This document shows positions 7,966-15,505 of a stretch of 21,053 nt of DNA, one piece after another. The notes beneath the pieces were generated by a model. That model worked only from the letters and a program-made list of their open reading frames with translations. It ran no database searches and was not told the origin of the DNA. The position numbers and the translations under genes are program-made. The stretch is taken from positions 1-21,053 of the forward strand of contig DASQJJ010000041.1 in the NCBI GenBank assembly GCA_035631115.1, read 5' to 3'. This stretch comes from DASQJJ01 sp035631115. GTDB taxonomy: Bacteria > Patescibacteriota > Microgenomatia > Levybacterales > UBA12049. The first letter of the stretch is position 1; each line of letters starts with the position of its first letter.

Positions 7966-8517
7966 TTATCGCATACGTCGTCGGGTAAGAAGACCGGGAA
8001 TTCTTCCATCGGGGTCTATGAGAGAGAGTGCGCGTAATGGATATTCTACCAAAGGAGTTGGCCGAGTAGGGAGGTTGAGCACCTTTTCTGTTGCAATAGT
8101 TGTTATGGGAATATGAAGATGTTGAGCAATTCTTCTTGCTCTTTTCAAATGAAACTGTGGAGCAACAACGGTAATAGGGCCTTCTAGCTGAAGATGGGCA
8201 ATAAGTTTTTGTATTTCTCTAAAATTGGTTGGGGTATCATGGGAAATTGTCTCACGCAAAATAGTAATTTGTTGGGAAAGGATGGGGTCAATTGCATGCA
8301 CTAAATCTGCCATAGCATCTGCTTCTGCTATTTGATTTTTCCCGTTGGTATAGCCTGTTGAAAAAATAAGGGTATGAAAGCGCCCAGATTGGGCCAAAAC
8401 ATCTGCAGCAATAGCTGTGTCTACTGTGCGTTCTCGAAGTGCGCGACGTGTCCCATGCTTACCTTTTGCCCAATTCTCGCCAAGTGCGACGAGGATGCCC
8501 TGTGGTTGTACTTCCAT
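7966..8517 (-). CDS. DUF218/YdcF-ElyC-like family protein
   Basis: A 183-aa cytoplasmic-looking protein from ATG 8517 (MEVQPQGILVALGENW). It shows the DUF218 landmarks: FSTGYTNGKN (in place of SGG), then EADAMADLV, ETISHDTPTNFREI (the S-T-x-N signature) and APQFHLKRARRIAQHL (the FHxxRA signature). The fold is Rossmann-like. Family members are linked to envelope-glycan or lipid-carrier homeostasis in Escherichia coli (ElyC), but the biochemical activity is unsettled. Unlike ElyC it has no TM segment. A frame 47 codons longer exists upstream, but it crosses two promoters and has a poor sequence, so 8517 is preferred. It is divergent from the gene at 8600. Confidence 0.75.
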   Translation of the reverse strand: MEVQPQGILVALGENWAKGKHGTRRALRERTVDTAIAADVLAQSGRFHTLIFSTGYTNGKNQIAEADAMADLVHAIDPILSQQITILRETISHDTPTNFREIQKLIAHLQLEGPITVVAPQFHLKRARRIAQHLHIPITTIATEKVLNLPTRPTPLVEYPLRALSLIDPDGRIPGLLTRRRMR

Positions 8518-8525
8518 GTATAAGA

Positions 8526-8554
8526 AGTATACCGAAAATAGAACAATAAAACAA
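8526..8554 (-). promoter_or_regulatory. Promoter of the DUF218-like gene, near-leaderless
   Basis: TTGTTT (8549-8554), 17-bp spacer, TATACT (8526-8531) on the minus strand, 8 nt before ATG 8517. Its -35 is 8 bp from the divergent -35 at 8563. Confidence 0.65.
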
Positions 8555-8562
8555 CTTATAGT

Positions 8563-8591
8563 TTGACATTTGACTTGAAAAGGTATATATT
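8563..8591 (+). promoter_or_regulatory. Near-consensus promoter of the gene at 8600, near-leaderless
   Basis: TTGACA (8563-8568), exactly 17 bp, then TATATT (8586-8591). The box ends 8 nt before ATG 8600. This is the strongest promoter match in the window. Confidence 0.75.
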
Positions 8592-8599
8592 CCGTGCAT

Positions 8600-8812
8600 A
8601 TGGCAGGAAAAGGCAAAAAAGAGAGATGGATTCCTTTAGCTGTATTGGGAGCAGGCATTGGTACGGCTGCTGGAGCATTAGCTAATGCACTACGTCGTCG
8701 TCAGAAAGGACACCAGCCAGAAAGTCAAAGACCACTACCTGCTCAGCCTCAATCCCCAAGAATAGTGGGATATAGGCACTATAATCCTACCGAAGATAGG
8801 GATAGAAATTAA
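8600..8812 (+). CDS. Small single-TM hypothetical protein
   Basis: A 70-aa protein: a basic start (MAGKGKKERW), one short hydrophobic, Ala/Gly-rich helix (IPLAVLGAGIGTAAGALANAL), an RRRQK stop-transfer-like patch and a polar tail rich in Pro, Gln and Arg. The charge pattern favours a short N-terminal side and a longer cytoplasmic tail. I recognise no family. A GTG two codons upstream is in frame, but the promoter places +1 at about 8598-8600, so the ATG is preferred. It is the first gene of the plus-strand block. Confidence 0.65.
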   Translation: MAGKGKKERWIPLAVLGAGIGTAAGALANALRRRQKGHQPESQRPLPAQPQSPRIVGYRHYNPTEDRDRN

Positions 8813-8900
8813 GTTAATTTCCCTTTGTAGATATTTCTTCTTACTATTTTATTACTCTATTTCTGTATAGCTTTTACCCATCGCGTTCTTAATACCAGTG

Positions 8901-8911
8901 AAGGAGGTGAT
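8901..8911 (+). promoter_or_regulatory. Perfect Shine-Dalgarno sequence without a normally spaced start codon
   Basis: AAGGAGGTGAT is fully complementary to the usual 3' end of 16S rRNA, the only such site seen in the window. The codons at normal spacing are AUA; GTG codons lie at 8898, at 8907 inside the site, and at 8928, 20 nt beyond GGAGG. Confidence 0.65.
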
Positions 8912-8927
8912 ATATATAGCTACTATA

Positions 8928-9113
8928 GTGAATAATCCATCTGACTCGTCGAGTAATGGTATGGGCTTCCTTTTAGGGATTATTGTGTTGGTTGTATTCT
9001 TTTTTGTCCTTCTCTACTATGGAATTCCCTACATTACAGCAATGACCAGAGGAGGAGGTCCATCAGTACAAATACCTAATAAGTTAGATGTAAATGTCCA
9101 TAATGGAAAATGA
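8928..9113 (+). CDS. Small single-TM hypothetical protein (start uncertain)
   Basis: About 61 aa from GTG 8928: a polar Asn/Ser-rich N-terminus, one strong TM helix (MGFLLGIIVLVVFFFVLLYYG) and a polar tail ending in VDVNVHNGK-like residues. GTG 8928 is my choice, but a perfect Shine-Dalgarno site lies too far upstream for it. Starts at 8898 or 8907 are in frame and would add KEVIYIATI-type residues. The stop overlaps the next ATG (ATGA, 9110-9113), so it is translationally coupled to the DUF6328 protein and both are likely to sit together in the membrane. Function unknown. Confidence 0.65.
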   Translation: MNNPSDSSSNGMGFLLGIIVLVVFFFVLLYYGIPYITAMTRGGGPSVQIPNKLDVNVHNGK

Positions 9114-9583
9114 AGCAGAAAAGCAGCATTTCCCAAAAAATTGACCATGTTTTGTCCGAAACTCGCGTGGTCTTACCTGGAGCACAAGCGTTAATCGGAT
9201 TTCAATTTATTGCCATTTTTTCTGACAGATTTAATACCTTAGCTTCTTCATTGCAATACCTTCATATGGTAAGCCTGTTGCTTATTATGGTATGTGTAAT
9301 ATTTCTTATGGCGCCAGCTGCATACCACAGGATTGCTCAAGAAGGGGAGGATAGTGAGGAATTTCATACAATTGCAAGCTACATGATACTCATAGCTCTT
9401 CTTTTTTTAGGTATTGGTTTGAGTCTAGACCTTTTTATTACTGCCATACTTATTACGCAATTCTTTTTGGTAAGTTGTCTCATAACCTGCGCAATACTGG
9501 TTGTTTTTTATTCGCTTCTCGTAGTGTATCCTCTTATAAGACATGAGCATGCAATCAAAAACACAGGAGTTAGAAAAAGTTAA
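9110..9583 (+). CDS. DUF6328 family membrane protein
   Basis: A 157-aa protein with four hydrophobic helices (near residues 27-42, 50-72, 88-108 and 112-140). The N-terminal signature VLSETRVVLPGAQALIGFQF and APAAYHRIAQ after helix 2 match the DUF6328 pattern as I know it. The family has no known function. The gene overlaps its upstream neighbour by ATGA and its downstream neighbour, the uracil glycosylase, by 41 bp in another frame, so the three probably share one transcript. Confidence 0.75.
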   Translation: MKQKSSISQKIDHVLSETRVVLPGAQALIGFQFIAIFSDRFNTLASSLQYLHMVSLLLIMVCVIFLMAPAAYHRIAQEGEDSEEFHTIASYMILIALLFLGIGLSLDLFITAILITQFFLVSCLITCAILVVFYSLLVVYPLIRHEHAIKNTGVRKS

Positions 9584-10103
9584 TAAAGAAATTGAAAAAT
9601 GTACTATTTGTCCAATTGGAAAAATAGGAAAAGTTGTCGTAGGCGAGGGAAGTGTTGATGCAAAAATAGTTTTTATTGGAGAAGCACCAGGAAAAAAAGA
9701 AGCAGCAGAAGGAAGGCCTTTTATCGGCAGGTCAGGACAGCTTCTGAGAAAGCTTATAAGAGAAAGTGGCCTTGCGGAAAAAGATGTATATATTACAAGT
9801 CCGGTAAAGTACTTACCTCTTCGTGGCACGCCAACAGCACCTGATATTGCTCATGGTGCATTGCATTTGCAAAAACAGCTTGCAGTAATTCAGCCTCGTC
9901 TTATTGTTGTCCTAGGCGCAACTGCTGCAAAGGCACTTTTAAAGGAAAAGATTGCCGTAATGAAGCAGCATGGAAGTATAGTAGAGGAGAATGGGTATCG
10001 CTATTACATTACTCTTCATCCTGCAGCTGCTCTTCGCTTTTCAAAATTAAAAAGCATTCTTGAAAATGATTTCAAAAAAATTCCTCATCTACTCTCCCAA
10101 TAA
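9543..10103 (+). CDS. Family 4-like uracil-DNA glycosylase with incomplete Fe-S ligand set
   Basis: A 186-aa protein of the usual length for family 4 UDG, the enzymes that excise uracil from DNA. Motif A is GEAPGKKEAAEGRPF (46-60) with FIGRSGQLL behind it, the central strand is IVVLGATAAKALL, and motif B is HPAAAL (159-164). The 4Fe-4S cluster of family 4 needs four Cys. Here C20 and C23 (KCTICP) are present, but the VVKC position reads PVKY (Y90) and the fourth Cys position aligns with H104. Cluster binding may therefore be lost or altered. The start at 9543 (or the ATG two codons on) lies inside the preceding gene; no later start keeps the C-x-x-C. Fold assignment is firm, activity less so. 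Confidence 0.85.
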   Translation: MSMQSKTQELEKVNKEIEKCTICPIGKIGKVVVGEGSVDAKIVFIGEAPGKKEAAEGRPFIGRSGQLLRKLIRESGLAEKDVYITSPVKYLPLRGTPTAPDIAHGALHLQKQLAVIQPRLIVVLGATAAKALLKEKIAVMKQHGSIVEENGYRYYITLHPAAALRFSKLKSILENDFKKIPHLLSQ

Positions 10104-10165
10104 GTTTTACGATTTTCTTACTTATCTTCCATAGTACTCTAACGATAAAAGTATGAGATAGAGCT

Positions 10166-10828
10166 ATGAAGTCATTTACCGTATTACTTATTGCCCTAGC
10201 ATTAGTATTTGGTGGAGCAATTGGGTGGTGGGGAGGATCGACAACGCAAAATGCAGCCCCAAAAGCAATGAATACTCCTAATGCTACAACTTCTTCCAAA
10301 GCAACAGACCTCAAAATAGCTATGCGGAAATTATGGGAAGATCATATTACGTGGACCAGGTTGTATCTTGTAGATTTTGCCAATGGAAGCGCCATGGCAG
10401 ATAGTGATGCAACAAGACTTCTTAAAAATCAGGAAGACTTAGGAAATGCCATAAAGCCCTATTATGGAGATGACGCAGGAAACCAGCTAACAACTCTTCT
10501 TAAGACTCACATTACTGGTGCAGTGGCACTGGTAAAGGCGGCAAAAGCAAATGATACAACAGCTCTGAATAAAGCAAATACCGATTGGTACAATAATGGC
10601 CAGCAAATTGCAGACTTTCTAGCCAAAGCAAATCCAAAGTGGTCAGATGCAGATCTTCGCTCGATGATGAAGTCGCATCTAGACCTAACCAAGCAGGAAG
10701 CAGTGGACATTCTAGACAAGAAATATGATGCCAGTGTAGGAGATTATGATAAAGTCCACGATGAAATTCTCCAAATGTCCGACGCATTATCCACAGGAAT
10801 AGTTAGGCAATACCCCAATAAATTCTAA
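10166..10828 (+). CDS. Membrane-anchored or secreted helical protein, unknown function
   Basis: A 220-aa protein with an N-terminal hydrophobic segment (residues 4-24, FTVLLIALALVFGGAIGWWGG), a Thr/Asn/Ala-rich linker to about 45, and an all-helical domain. Motifs such as LWEDHITWTRLYLVD, DATRLLKNQEDLGNAIKPYYG and LTTLLKTHI repeat in a second, weaker form (LRSMMKSHLDLTKQEAVDIL). I have seen the HxxWTRLY pattern in unnamed exported proteins of Firmicutes and others, sometimes poorly annotated; no activity is established. The N-terminal segment has no lipobox Cys, so it may be an anchor. Leader sequence GAGATAGAG sits before the ATG; no clear promoter could be assigned in the 62-bp gap upstream. 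Confidence 0.7.
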   Translation: MKSFTVLLIALALVFGGAIGWWGGSTTQNAAPKAMNTPNATTSSKATDLKIAMRKLWEDHITWTRLYLVDFANGSAMADSDATRLLKNQEDLGNAIKPYYGDDAGNQLTTLLKTHITGAVALVKAAKANDTTALNKANTDWYNNGQQIADFLAKANPKWSDADLRSMMKSHLDLTKQEAVDILDKKYDASVGDYDKVHDEILQMSDALSTGIVRQYPNKF

Positions 10829-10850
10829 AAGGGATCCTTACCCCATTTTC

Positions 10851-10880
10851 TTGCATTTTACATAGTCTTTGGTTTAGAAT
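10851..10880 (+). promoter_or_regulatory. Promoter of the histidine-kinase operon
   Basis: TTGCAT (10851-10856), 18-bp spacer, TAGAAT (10875-10880). The -10 ends 12 nt before the GTG start, giving a leader of about 5 nt. Confidence 0.5.
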
Positions 10881-10892
10881 AACCACAGAATA

Positions 10893-12062
10893 GTGAAGCA
10901 TACACCCACTATCGAGGAAGATCTGTATACAAGAGCCTTAAAGCTCCTCTACCCCTTGTCTGAAAAAGCTACTTATTCTGTTGTTGCGCAAGAAGCGAAA
11001 GATCTTGTTGATGCGAAATATGCATCCATTTTTCTATTTGAAAAAGGCGCAATGAAGCGAATTTATGCAACCTCACGGATTCTATTTACTATTATTCCTC
11101 GAAAAAATGGGTATACCATGAGAGCATACAGAGAAGCGAAATTTCTTAAAAGAAATAGAAAGCAATTATCTGACACCTATCCTATTTTTAAAAAGTTGCA
11201 AGCAGGATGGGATGTGGTTGTACCTCTTGTGTATGAGAATAAAGTTTTTGGGGTGCTTTCGATAATTGGATATAAAGATGGCCACTTTACCAAAAATTGT
11301 AAGCGAAAATTACAACTCTTTACTCCACTCGCAACTCTTGCAATCCGGGAAACATTAGTGCGGGAAAAGCTGAGAAAGGCACTCAAGCAGCGTGATTTAT
11401 TTATTTCTCTTGCAGCACACGAGTTAAAAACTCCTCTTACCTCAACTCTTTTGTATATGCAAATACTCACAAGTACTCCTGTTCTTTCAAAATCAAGAGA
11501 AAAGACGATAAAGCAAAAATTATCACATGGTCTCAAGCGATTATCATATTTAATTAATGAATTCCTTCAAATAAATAAAATGCAGTTAGGAGCCTTGGAA
11601 TTTGTTATGGAGAAAAAGAGTCTCAGGGATATTGCCCAGCGAGCTATTACGGAGTTTAACGATGCCTATGACACACATAGTATTCATTTTACAGATGGTT
11701 TAGATGGGAAAGACTTCATACGTGCAGATGAAGATAAAATTATTCATGTTATTACCAATTTACTTAGTAATGCCGCTAAATATTCAGATGACAATACGTC
11801 TATAGATATCTCCTTATCGCAAAAAGGGAAAAAAATTTGTATGGCTGTTACCGATCATGGAAAGGGAATTCATCCATCGGATATGAAGAAGATTTTTAAC
11901 CAATTTTATCAAGGAAGAAATACCAATAAAGAAGGTTTGGGGTTGGGATTGTATCTCGTACGGTATATAATACAAAAGCACCATGGAAGAATCCAAGTAG
12001 ATTCCCATGTAGGAAAAGGAACAACTATGACCATTGAATTGCCAACCTATACAACTGCATGA
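10893..12062 (+). CDS. GAF-domain sensor histidine kinase
   Basis: A 389-aa cytoplasmic kinase without TM helices. Residues about 15-155 form a GAF-like sensor (AKYASIFLFEKG, PLVYENKVFGVLSIIGY, then a helix leading out). A HisKA helix follows with the phospho-acceptor H176 in SLAAHELKTPLTS. The ATPase has an N box (ITNLLSNAAKYSDD), G1 (VTDHGKGI), an F box (IFNQFYQG) and G2 (GLGLGLYLVRYII). All catalytic boxes look intact. No response regulator gene is adjacent, so it is an orphan here; its partner may be encoded elsewhere. The start is GTG, supported by a promoter just upstream. Its stop overlaps the next gene (ATGA, 12059-12062), tying it to a P-loop protein. Confidence 0.9.
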   Translation: MKHTPTIEEDLYTRALKLLYPLSEKATYSVVAQEAKDLVDAKYASIFLFEKGAMKRIYATSRILFTIIPRKNGYTMRAYREAKFLKRNRKQLSDTYPIFKKLQAGWDVVVPLVYENKVFGVLSIIGYKDGHFTKNCKRKLQLFTPLATLAIRETLVREKLRKALKQRDLFISLAAHELKTPLTSTLLYMQILTSTPVLSKSREKTIKQKLSHGLKRLSYLINEFLQINKMQLGALEFVMEKKSLRDIAQRAITEFNDAYDTHSIHFTDGLDGKDFIRADEDKIIHVITNLLSNAAKYSDDNTSIDISLSQKGKKICMAVTDHGKGIHPSDMKKIFNQFYQGRNTNKEGLGLGLYLVRYIIQKHHGRIQVDSHVGKGTTMTIELPTYTTA

Positions 12063-13333
12063 GTCCTCTCGAACCGACTCCAGGACAAGACGGCGCAAAG
12101 GAACCACTTTCTTTACCCAAGAGAGAAAAAAGATTAGCAGATAGATTAAAACCTACACCACAAGAGCTCAAGAAAAACCCAGAAAAAACAGAACGATTTG
12201 AAGGGTTTAAGCATGATGCAAAAGATACCTACGAGGGACTAACGAAAACAATGGGGGATTTTCAAGAAAGGGTACTTGATAGTGCGGGACAAGTAGTAAG
12301 AGGGGAGATACTGCCGGACCAGATGCCTCATTTTATACTGGCCTTTACTGGTCTTCCGGGAGTTGGTAAAACAAAATTAGCAATGGATATAGGTATGGAG
12401 CAGGCGGCAATTGTTGTAGAAAAATGCAGGGCAATGGGAATTATGGATATGGATGTTTTTTTTGCTAATGAAAAAAAATATGAGGACGAGTATATTAACG
12501 GGCTCATTGCAGAAGGGAAGATGGATTTCGACAAGTCGAAACCTTTTCCGACAAAACATCTTCTTGGCATTTGGAGTTTAATGGATAGAAAGATTGCCCA
12601 AAAACTTAAAGAAAATCCTCATACCATTATTATTATGGATAGACCTTCAGGTACAGAATTAGTTTCACTTGGTGGTCAAGAGACTTTACGACCCTATGGT
12701 CTTACGCCTGCAAGAATTGCTCAAGGAGAAGGTCCTTACGCAGAAATGAATATTGATATGACGGCAGTGGGAATTGTGGGTAGTCCTAGTCTTTTGGAAA
12801 AAGATATGCAAAGACACGCAGCAATGCAAGAACAAACTCCAGAAGAACGAGAAAGGATTGCGGATGCTCTGAGTAAAGGAGATATAGAAAGTATTAGAGA
12901 TATTGCTAATCTAGCAACGGGAGGATCAGAAAATATTGTTTGGTATGTACAAATTGGGCAAGAGGGGATGATTAAGCAGGCACTGGAAACGATGAAAAGG
13001 AGAAGTGGGGGGACTCTTTCTAGAGAAGATTTTTTGGGCGGACACGTCCCAGAAGATATTTGGAAAATACTTCCGCTTGGTGCTGTGAATGAGTTAAAAA
13101 GTTTTTATGAGGCAGATAATGAAGGCATGTGGGAAGAGATACTTTCATTATATGAAGCACGAAAGAAAGCCGGAAAGGATTCTTATTCACCAGTTACTTT
13201 GGCATGGCAATATGCATATCTTTTAGCGGGGGCATCTGTGCTGAGGTATAGCATAGGGAGGGAAACGAATAATCCTAATGTTCATTCCACCATTATTTAT
13301 AATGATGCATCTACTAGGTCAGAAGTTGCATAG
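12059..13333 (+). CDS. P-loop NTPase/kinase-like protein of unknown function
   Basis: A 424-aa soluble protein. An N-terminal charged, Pro/Lys/Glu-rich helical region (1-85) precedes strand HFILAFTGLPGVGKTKLAMD with a full Walker A (GLPGVGKT, 98-105). After an Asp in MDMDVFF comes TIIIMDRPSG (189-198), a hydrophobic strand ending in D194-R195, like the DR motif of nucleotide or zeta-toxin-type kinases rather than a classic AAA+ DE box. The remainder is helical with little similarity I can name. It overlaps the histidine-kinase gene by 4 bp, so the two are coupled and may act in one pathway. A phosphotransferase is more likely than an AAA+ ATPase, since no sensor or arginine-finger motifs are evident. 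It converges with the GNAT gene, leaving 2 bp and no room for a terminator. Confidence 0.75.
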   Translation: MSPLEPTPGQDGAKEPLSLPKREKRLADRLKPTPQELKKNPEKTERFEGFKHDAKDTYEGLTKTMGDFQERVLDSAGQVVRGEILPDQMPHFILAFTGLPGVGKTKLAMDIGMEQAAIVVEKCRAMGIMDMDVFFANEKKYEDEYINGLIAEGKMDFDKSKPFPTKHLLGIWSLMDRKIAQKLKENPHTIIIMDRPSGTELVSLGGQETLRPYGLTPARIAQGEGPYAEMNIDMTAVGIVGSPSLLEKDMQRHAAMQEQTPEERERIADALSKGDIESIRDIANLATGGSENIVWYVQIGQEGMIKQALETMKRRSGGTLSREDFLGGHVPEDIWKILPLGAVNELKSFYEADNEGMWEEILSLYEARKKAGKDSYSPVTLAWQYAYLLAGASVLRYSIGRETNNPNVHSTIIYNDASTRSEVA

Positions 13334-13335
13334 TA

Positions 13336-13869
13336 TTACTTTAATCTCTGATACCAAATCATATAATCATTTCCTGCGTCCCACCTGTCGTGGACAATAT
13401 GTACTGGGTCTCCTAATTTGTGTTTCCAAAATTCTTGTGCCTTGGGGTATCCGCTGTCTAGGTAAAATTCCTTTATTCCATTTTCTTGCATGATTTTACG
13501 TATCTCATTGAATAGCTGTGTTCCAATGCCTTGTCCTTGATACTCAGGCAAAATATACAAGCTTTTCACTTCTGGAATATGAGGGACAACCTTTTTGTAA
13601 TACTGTTTAATATCGTCATTCACAGGACCATAGGCAATAGTCCCAACAATCGTATTGTCATCCCGGGCAATAAGAAAGTGAGTGTTTGTACCGTTAGTAG
13701 TAAAGTCTTGTTGTAATGCAGTCATTTGTCTTTTCACTTCTCGTGCGATATCTTCTTTATAATTCTCGTAATATCCATACAATTTGAAGGTATGTGTAAT
13801 AACAGTCTCAAAAAATTGCTGTAATACTTTTTCTTCCTGCTTTTGCGGTCGGGAAATTGATACGGTCAT
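13336..13869 (-). CDS. GNAT family N-acetyltransferase
   Basis: A 177-aa protein with the GNAT core in its second half: strand FLIARDDNTIVGTIAYG, then KSLYILPEYQGQGIGTQLFNEI, whose QGQGIG loop (Q/R-x-x-G-x-G) binds the acetyl-CoA pyrophosphate, and a final EFYLDSGYPKAQEFWKHKLG segment typical of the fold. The acceptor is not predictable. An N-terminal helical region of about 50 residues precedes the core. The ATG is fixed by a -10 box 6 nt upstream. Its promoter lies back-to-back with that of the second HExxH gene, and its 3' end almost abuts the P-loop gene. Confidence 0.85.
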   Translation of the reverse strand: MTVSISRPQKQEEKVLQQFFETVITHTFKLYGYYENYKEDIAREVKRQMTALQQDFTTNGTNTHFLIARDDNTIVGTIAYGPVNDDIKQYYKKVVPHIPEVKSLYILPEYQGQGIGTQLFNEIRKIMQENGIKEFYLDSGYPKAQEFWKHKLGDPVHIVHDRWDAGNDYMIWYQRLK

Positions 13870-13875
13870 GGATGT

Positions 13876-13884
13876 ATTGTATCA
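13876..13884 (-). promoter_or_regulatory. Extended -10 promoter of the GNAT gene, leaderless
   Basis: On the minus strand TGATACAAT (13876-13884) carries the TGn extension and TACAAT, ending 6 nt before ATG 13869. No good -35 is seen. Confidence 0.55.
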
Positions 13885-13892
13885 AAAGCCTC

Positions 13893-13922
13893 TTGTACCT
13901 TAAGACTAGCCTTTGCTATGCT
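13893..13922 (+). promoter_or_regulatory. Promoter of the second HExxH gene, leaderless
   Basis: TTGTAC (13893-13898), 18-bp spacer, TATGCT (13917-13922) inside TTTGCTATGCT. It ends 6 nt before ATG 13929. Confidence 0.6.
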
Positions 13923-13928
13923 TGACAC

Positions 13929-15443
13929 ATGCCTGAGTTGCGCGTTGAGGTACCACAAGGAAATGGGCAGGAAGATGCTGCCCCAGCAAACCTTCCTGTA
14001 CAAAAAGTAAGTCCTTTAGGTGAAGCAAGAGACTTAGGAGATCTTCTTCGCCCCCGTGAAGAAAAAGTATCCCTAAGACAAAGAGAGGCAATGGCGCGGT
14101 GTCGCGTGGAAGTAGATTCGTATATGGAAAAAGCTCTTACAAGAAATCCTGATGCTTCAACTAAAGAAGAGATGCAGAGGTGGGTAGAGAGAAAAAGCAG
14201 GGAAAATGGTCTTACCCCAAGACAAATTCACGAAATGAATGCGCTCGCCAGAGAGTACATAAGAAATAATACACTCGCAAGGGAATTGCGAGAGACATAC
14301 AAGAATGATAGGGAATTGGTGAGAGCCTTAACTGGTATGGATGCTCCTTCTTCTGCTCGGTTGTCTGTCCGAGTTGGCCCGTGGGGACTGGAAATATCTG
14401 CAGATGACAGGACAATACAGTATCTGCTTAACAGAGGGGGCCCTGCGCCTGCAAATTTTCATGCTGGGGGTTTTGCATTACCAGAAAATGTTCCTCCTTA
14501 TATATTTTTTAGAAAACAATTTTTTAATAAAGAAATTTTGGTCCACGAACGGCAACATGCCAAATATGCGCTGAATAAGCATGTATTACATCGATTCCAC
14601 GATTATGAATCGTCGGCTCCTCAATATGGATTGGAGTCAATGATGCGAGCGGAGAGGTCTCTTGCCTTGGAGCGTGCAAAAGATGAAGTTTTTGCATACT
14701 ACTTAGGGCAAGGGGGATTGCCTATGAGTCTTTTTCAAGCAGAAGACGGAAATCCCTATGACTATTTAAAATTTGAGAGAGATTATGGAAGGATGAATCA
14801 CTCTGATCCACACTATGCACAGGCTTCGGAGAGAATATATGTACACGAATACCGGAAAATGCTTCAGGTGGCAGTTGCCCGCTTTGACGGTCTCATTCAT
14901 AGAGCTGGCTATTCTTCAGATTTGGCAATAAGTCTACTTATCGATATTCCTTTGGAGCAGTGGGACAGAAAGATTGGGGAAATTTTAGTAGAAAAAGGAT
15001 ATGCACAACAACCTGCTGCGCATACGTTCCCAACAAAAGGGTGGGGAACAGTGCAAGTAGAAGATAAGCAAGTACCCTTCGTTGATGTGGTAATTCTTCC
15101 TCAAGACAGTCAGCCCAACTGGTATAGGGAAAGAAGCGTAGGAGAAGGTGATAGTCATCAACAAAGCGACCAAGCAGCTTCTCTCAGTGAGATTTTTTCT
15201 ACAGAAAATGCAATGGCTATTAATCAGTTGCTGTATCAACAAACACGAGAAGCTGCCAACGAATACATAACCTCTTTATCTGGTGAAGAACGAAGAAGAT
15301 ATTTTCAATTACTTGATATGGAGTCAAAGGCTTTGAGTAGAATTATTCCGGAAGGTAGGCCTTCTCGAAAGCAAATTAGTGAAGTAGTAGAGAGAATATT
15401 AGGACAATTAAAGACGTACAAGCCCCAGCCAGAGGCAGTGTAG
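13929..15443 (+). CDS. Uncharacterised protein with HExxH putative metallopeptidase motif
   Basis: A 504-aa soluble protein without signal peptide. A charged helical N-terminal half (to about 135) is followed by a beta-rich part (ARLSVRVGPWGLEISADD, then PENVPPYIFFRKQ) and the helix KEILVHERQHAKYAL, with HERQH (206-210) as an HExxH zinc motif. KDEVFAYYLG at 251-260 provides E253 as a possible third ligand, 47 residues after the first His. A basic/aromatic region (RDYGRMNHSDPHY) and a helical C-terminus follow. The order of elements matches the protein at 5824-7914, though overall sequences differ, suggesting a shared peptidase core. Protease activity is inference. It has its own promoter and is followed by the beta-glucosidase gene, which has a separate promoter. 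Confidence 0.75.
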   Translation: MPELRVEVPQGNGQEDAAPANLPVQKVSPLGEARDLGDLLRPREEKVSLRQREAMARCRVEVDSYMEKALTRNPDASTKEEMQRWVERKSRENGLTPRQIHEMNALAREYIRNNTLARELRETYKNDRELVRALTGMDAPSSARLSVRVGPWGLEISADDRTIQYLLNRGGPAPANFHAGGFALPENVPPYIFFRKQFFNKEILVHERQHAKYALNKHVLHRFHDYESSAPQYGLESMMRAERSLALERAKDEVFAYYLGQGGLPMSLFQAEDGNPYDYLKFERDYGRMNHSDPHYAQASERIYVHEYRKMLQVAVARFDGLIHRAGYSSDLAISLLIDIPLEQWDRKIGEILVEKGYAQQPAAHTFPTKGWGTVQVEDKQVPFVDVVILPQDSQPNWYRERSVGEGDSHQQSDQAASLSEIFSTENAMAINQLLYQQTREAANEYITSLSGEERRRYFQLLDMESKALSRIIPEGRPSRKQISEVVERILGQLKTYKPQPEAV

Positions 15444-15487
15444 TCTTTTGCTCCAAAAATAGAGCAAGGCAAATCTGGCGAGGTTTC

Positions 15488-15498
15488 TTTGCTATACT
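15488..15498 (+). promoter_or_regulatory. Extended -10 promoter of the beta-glucosidase gene, leaderless
   Basis: TTTGCTATACT with TATACT at 15493-15498, ending 7 nt before ATG 15506. No clear -35. Almost identical to the box before 13929. Confidence 0.6.
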
Positions 15499-15505
15499 AA
15501 AAGAC

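Noticed and set aside
10507..10787. Minus-strand frames inside the helical protein gene at 10166-10828
   Set aside because: Antisense shadows; the plus-strand protein has a signal anchor and family-like motifs.
15448..15469. TTGCTC/GAGCAA inverted repeat after the second HExxH gene
   Set aside because: The stem is only 6 bp with no T-run on either strand, so it is not called a terminator.
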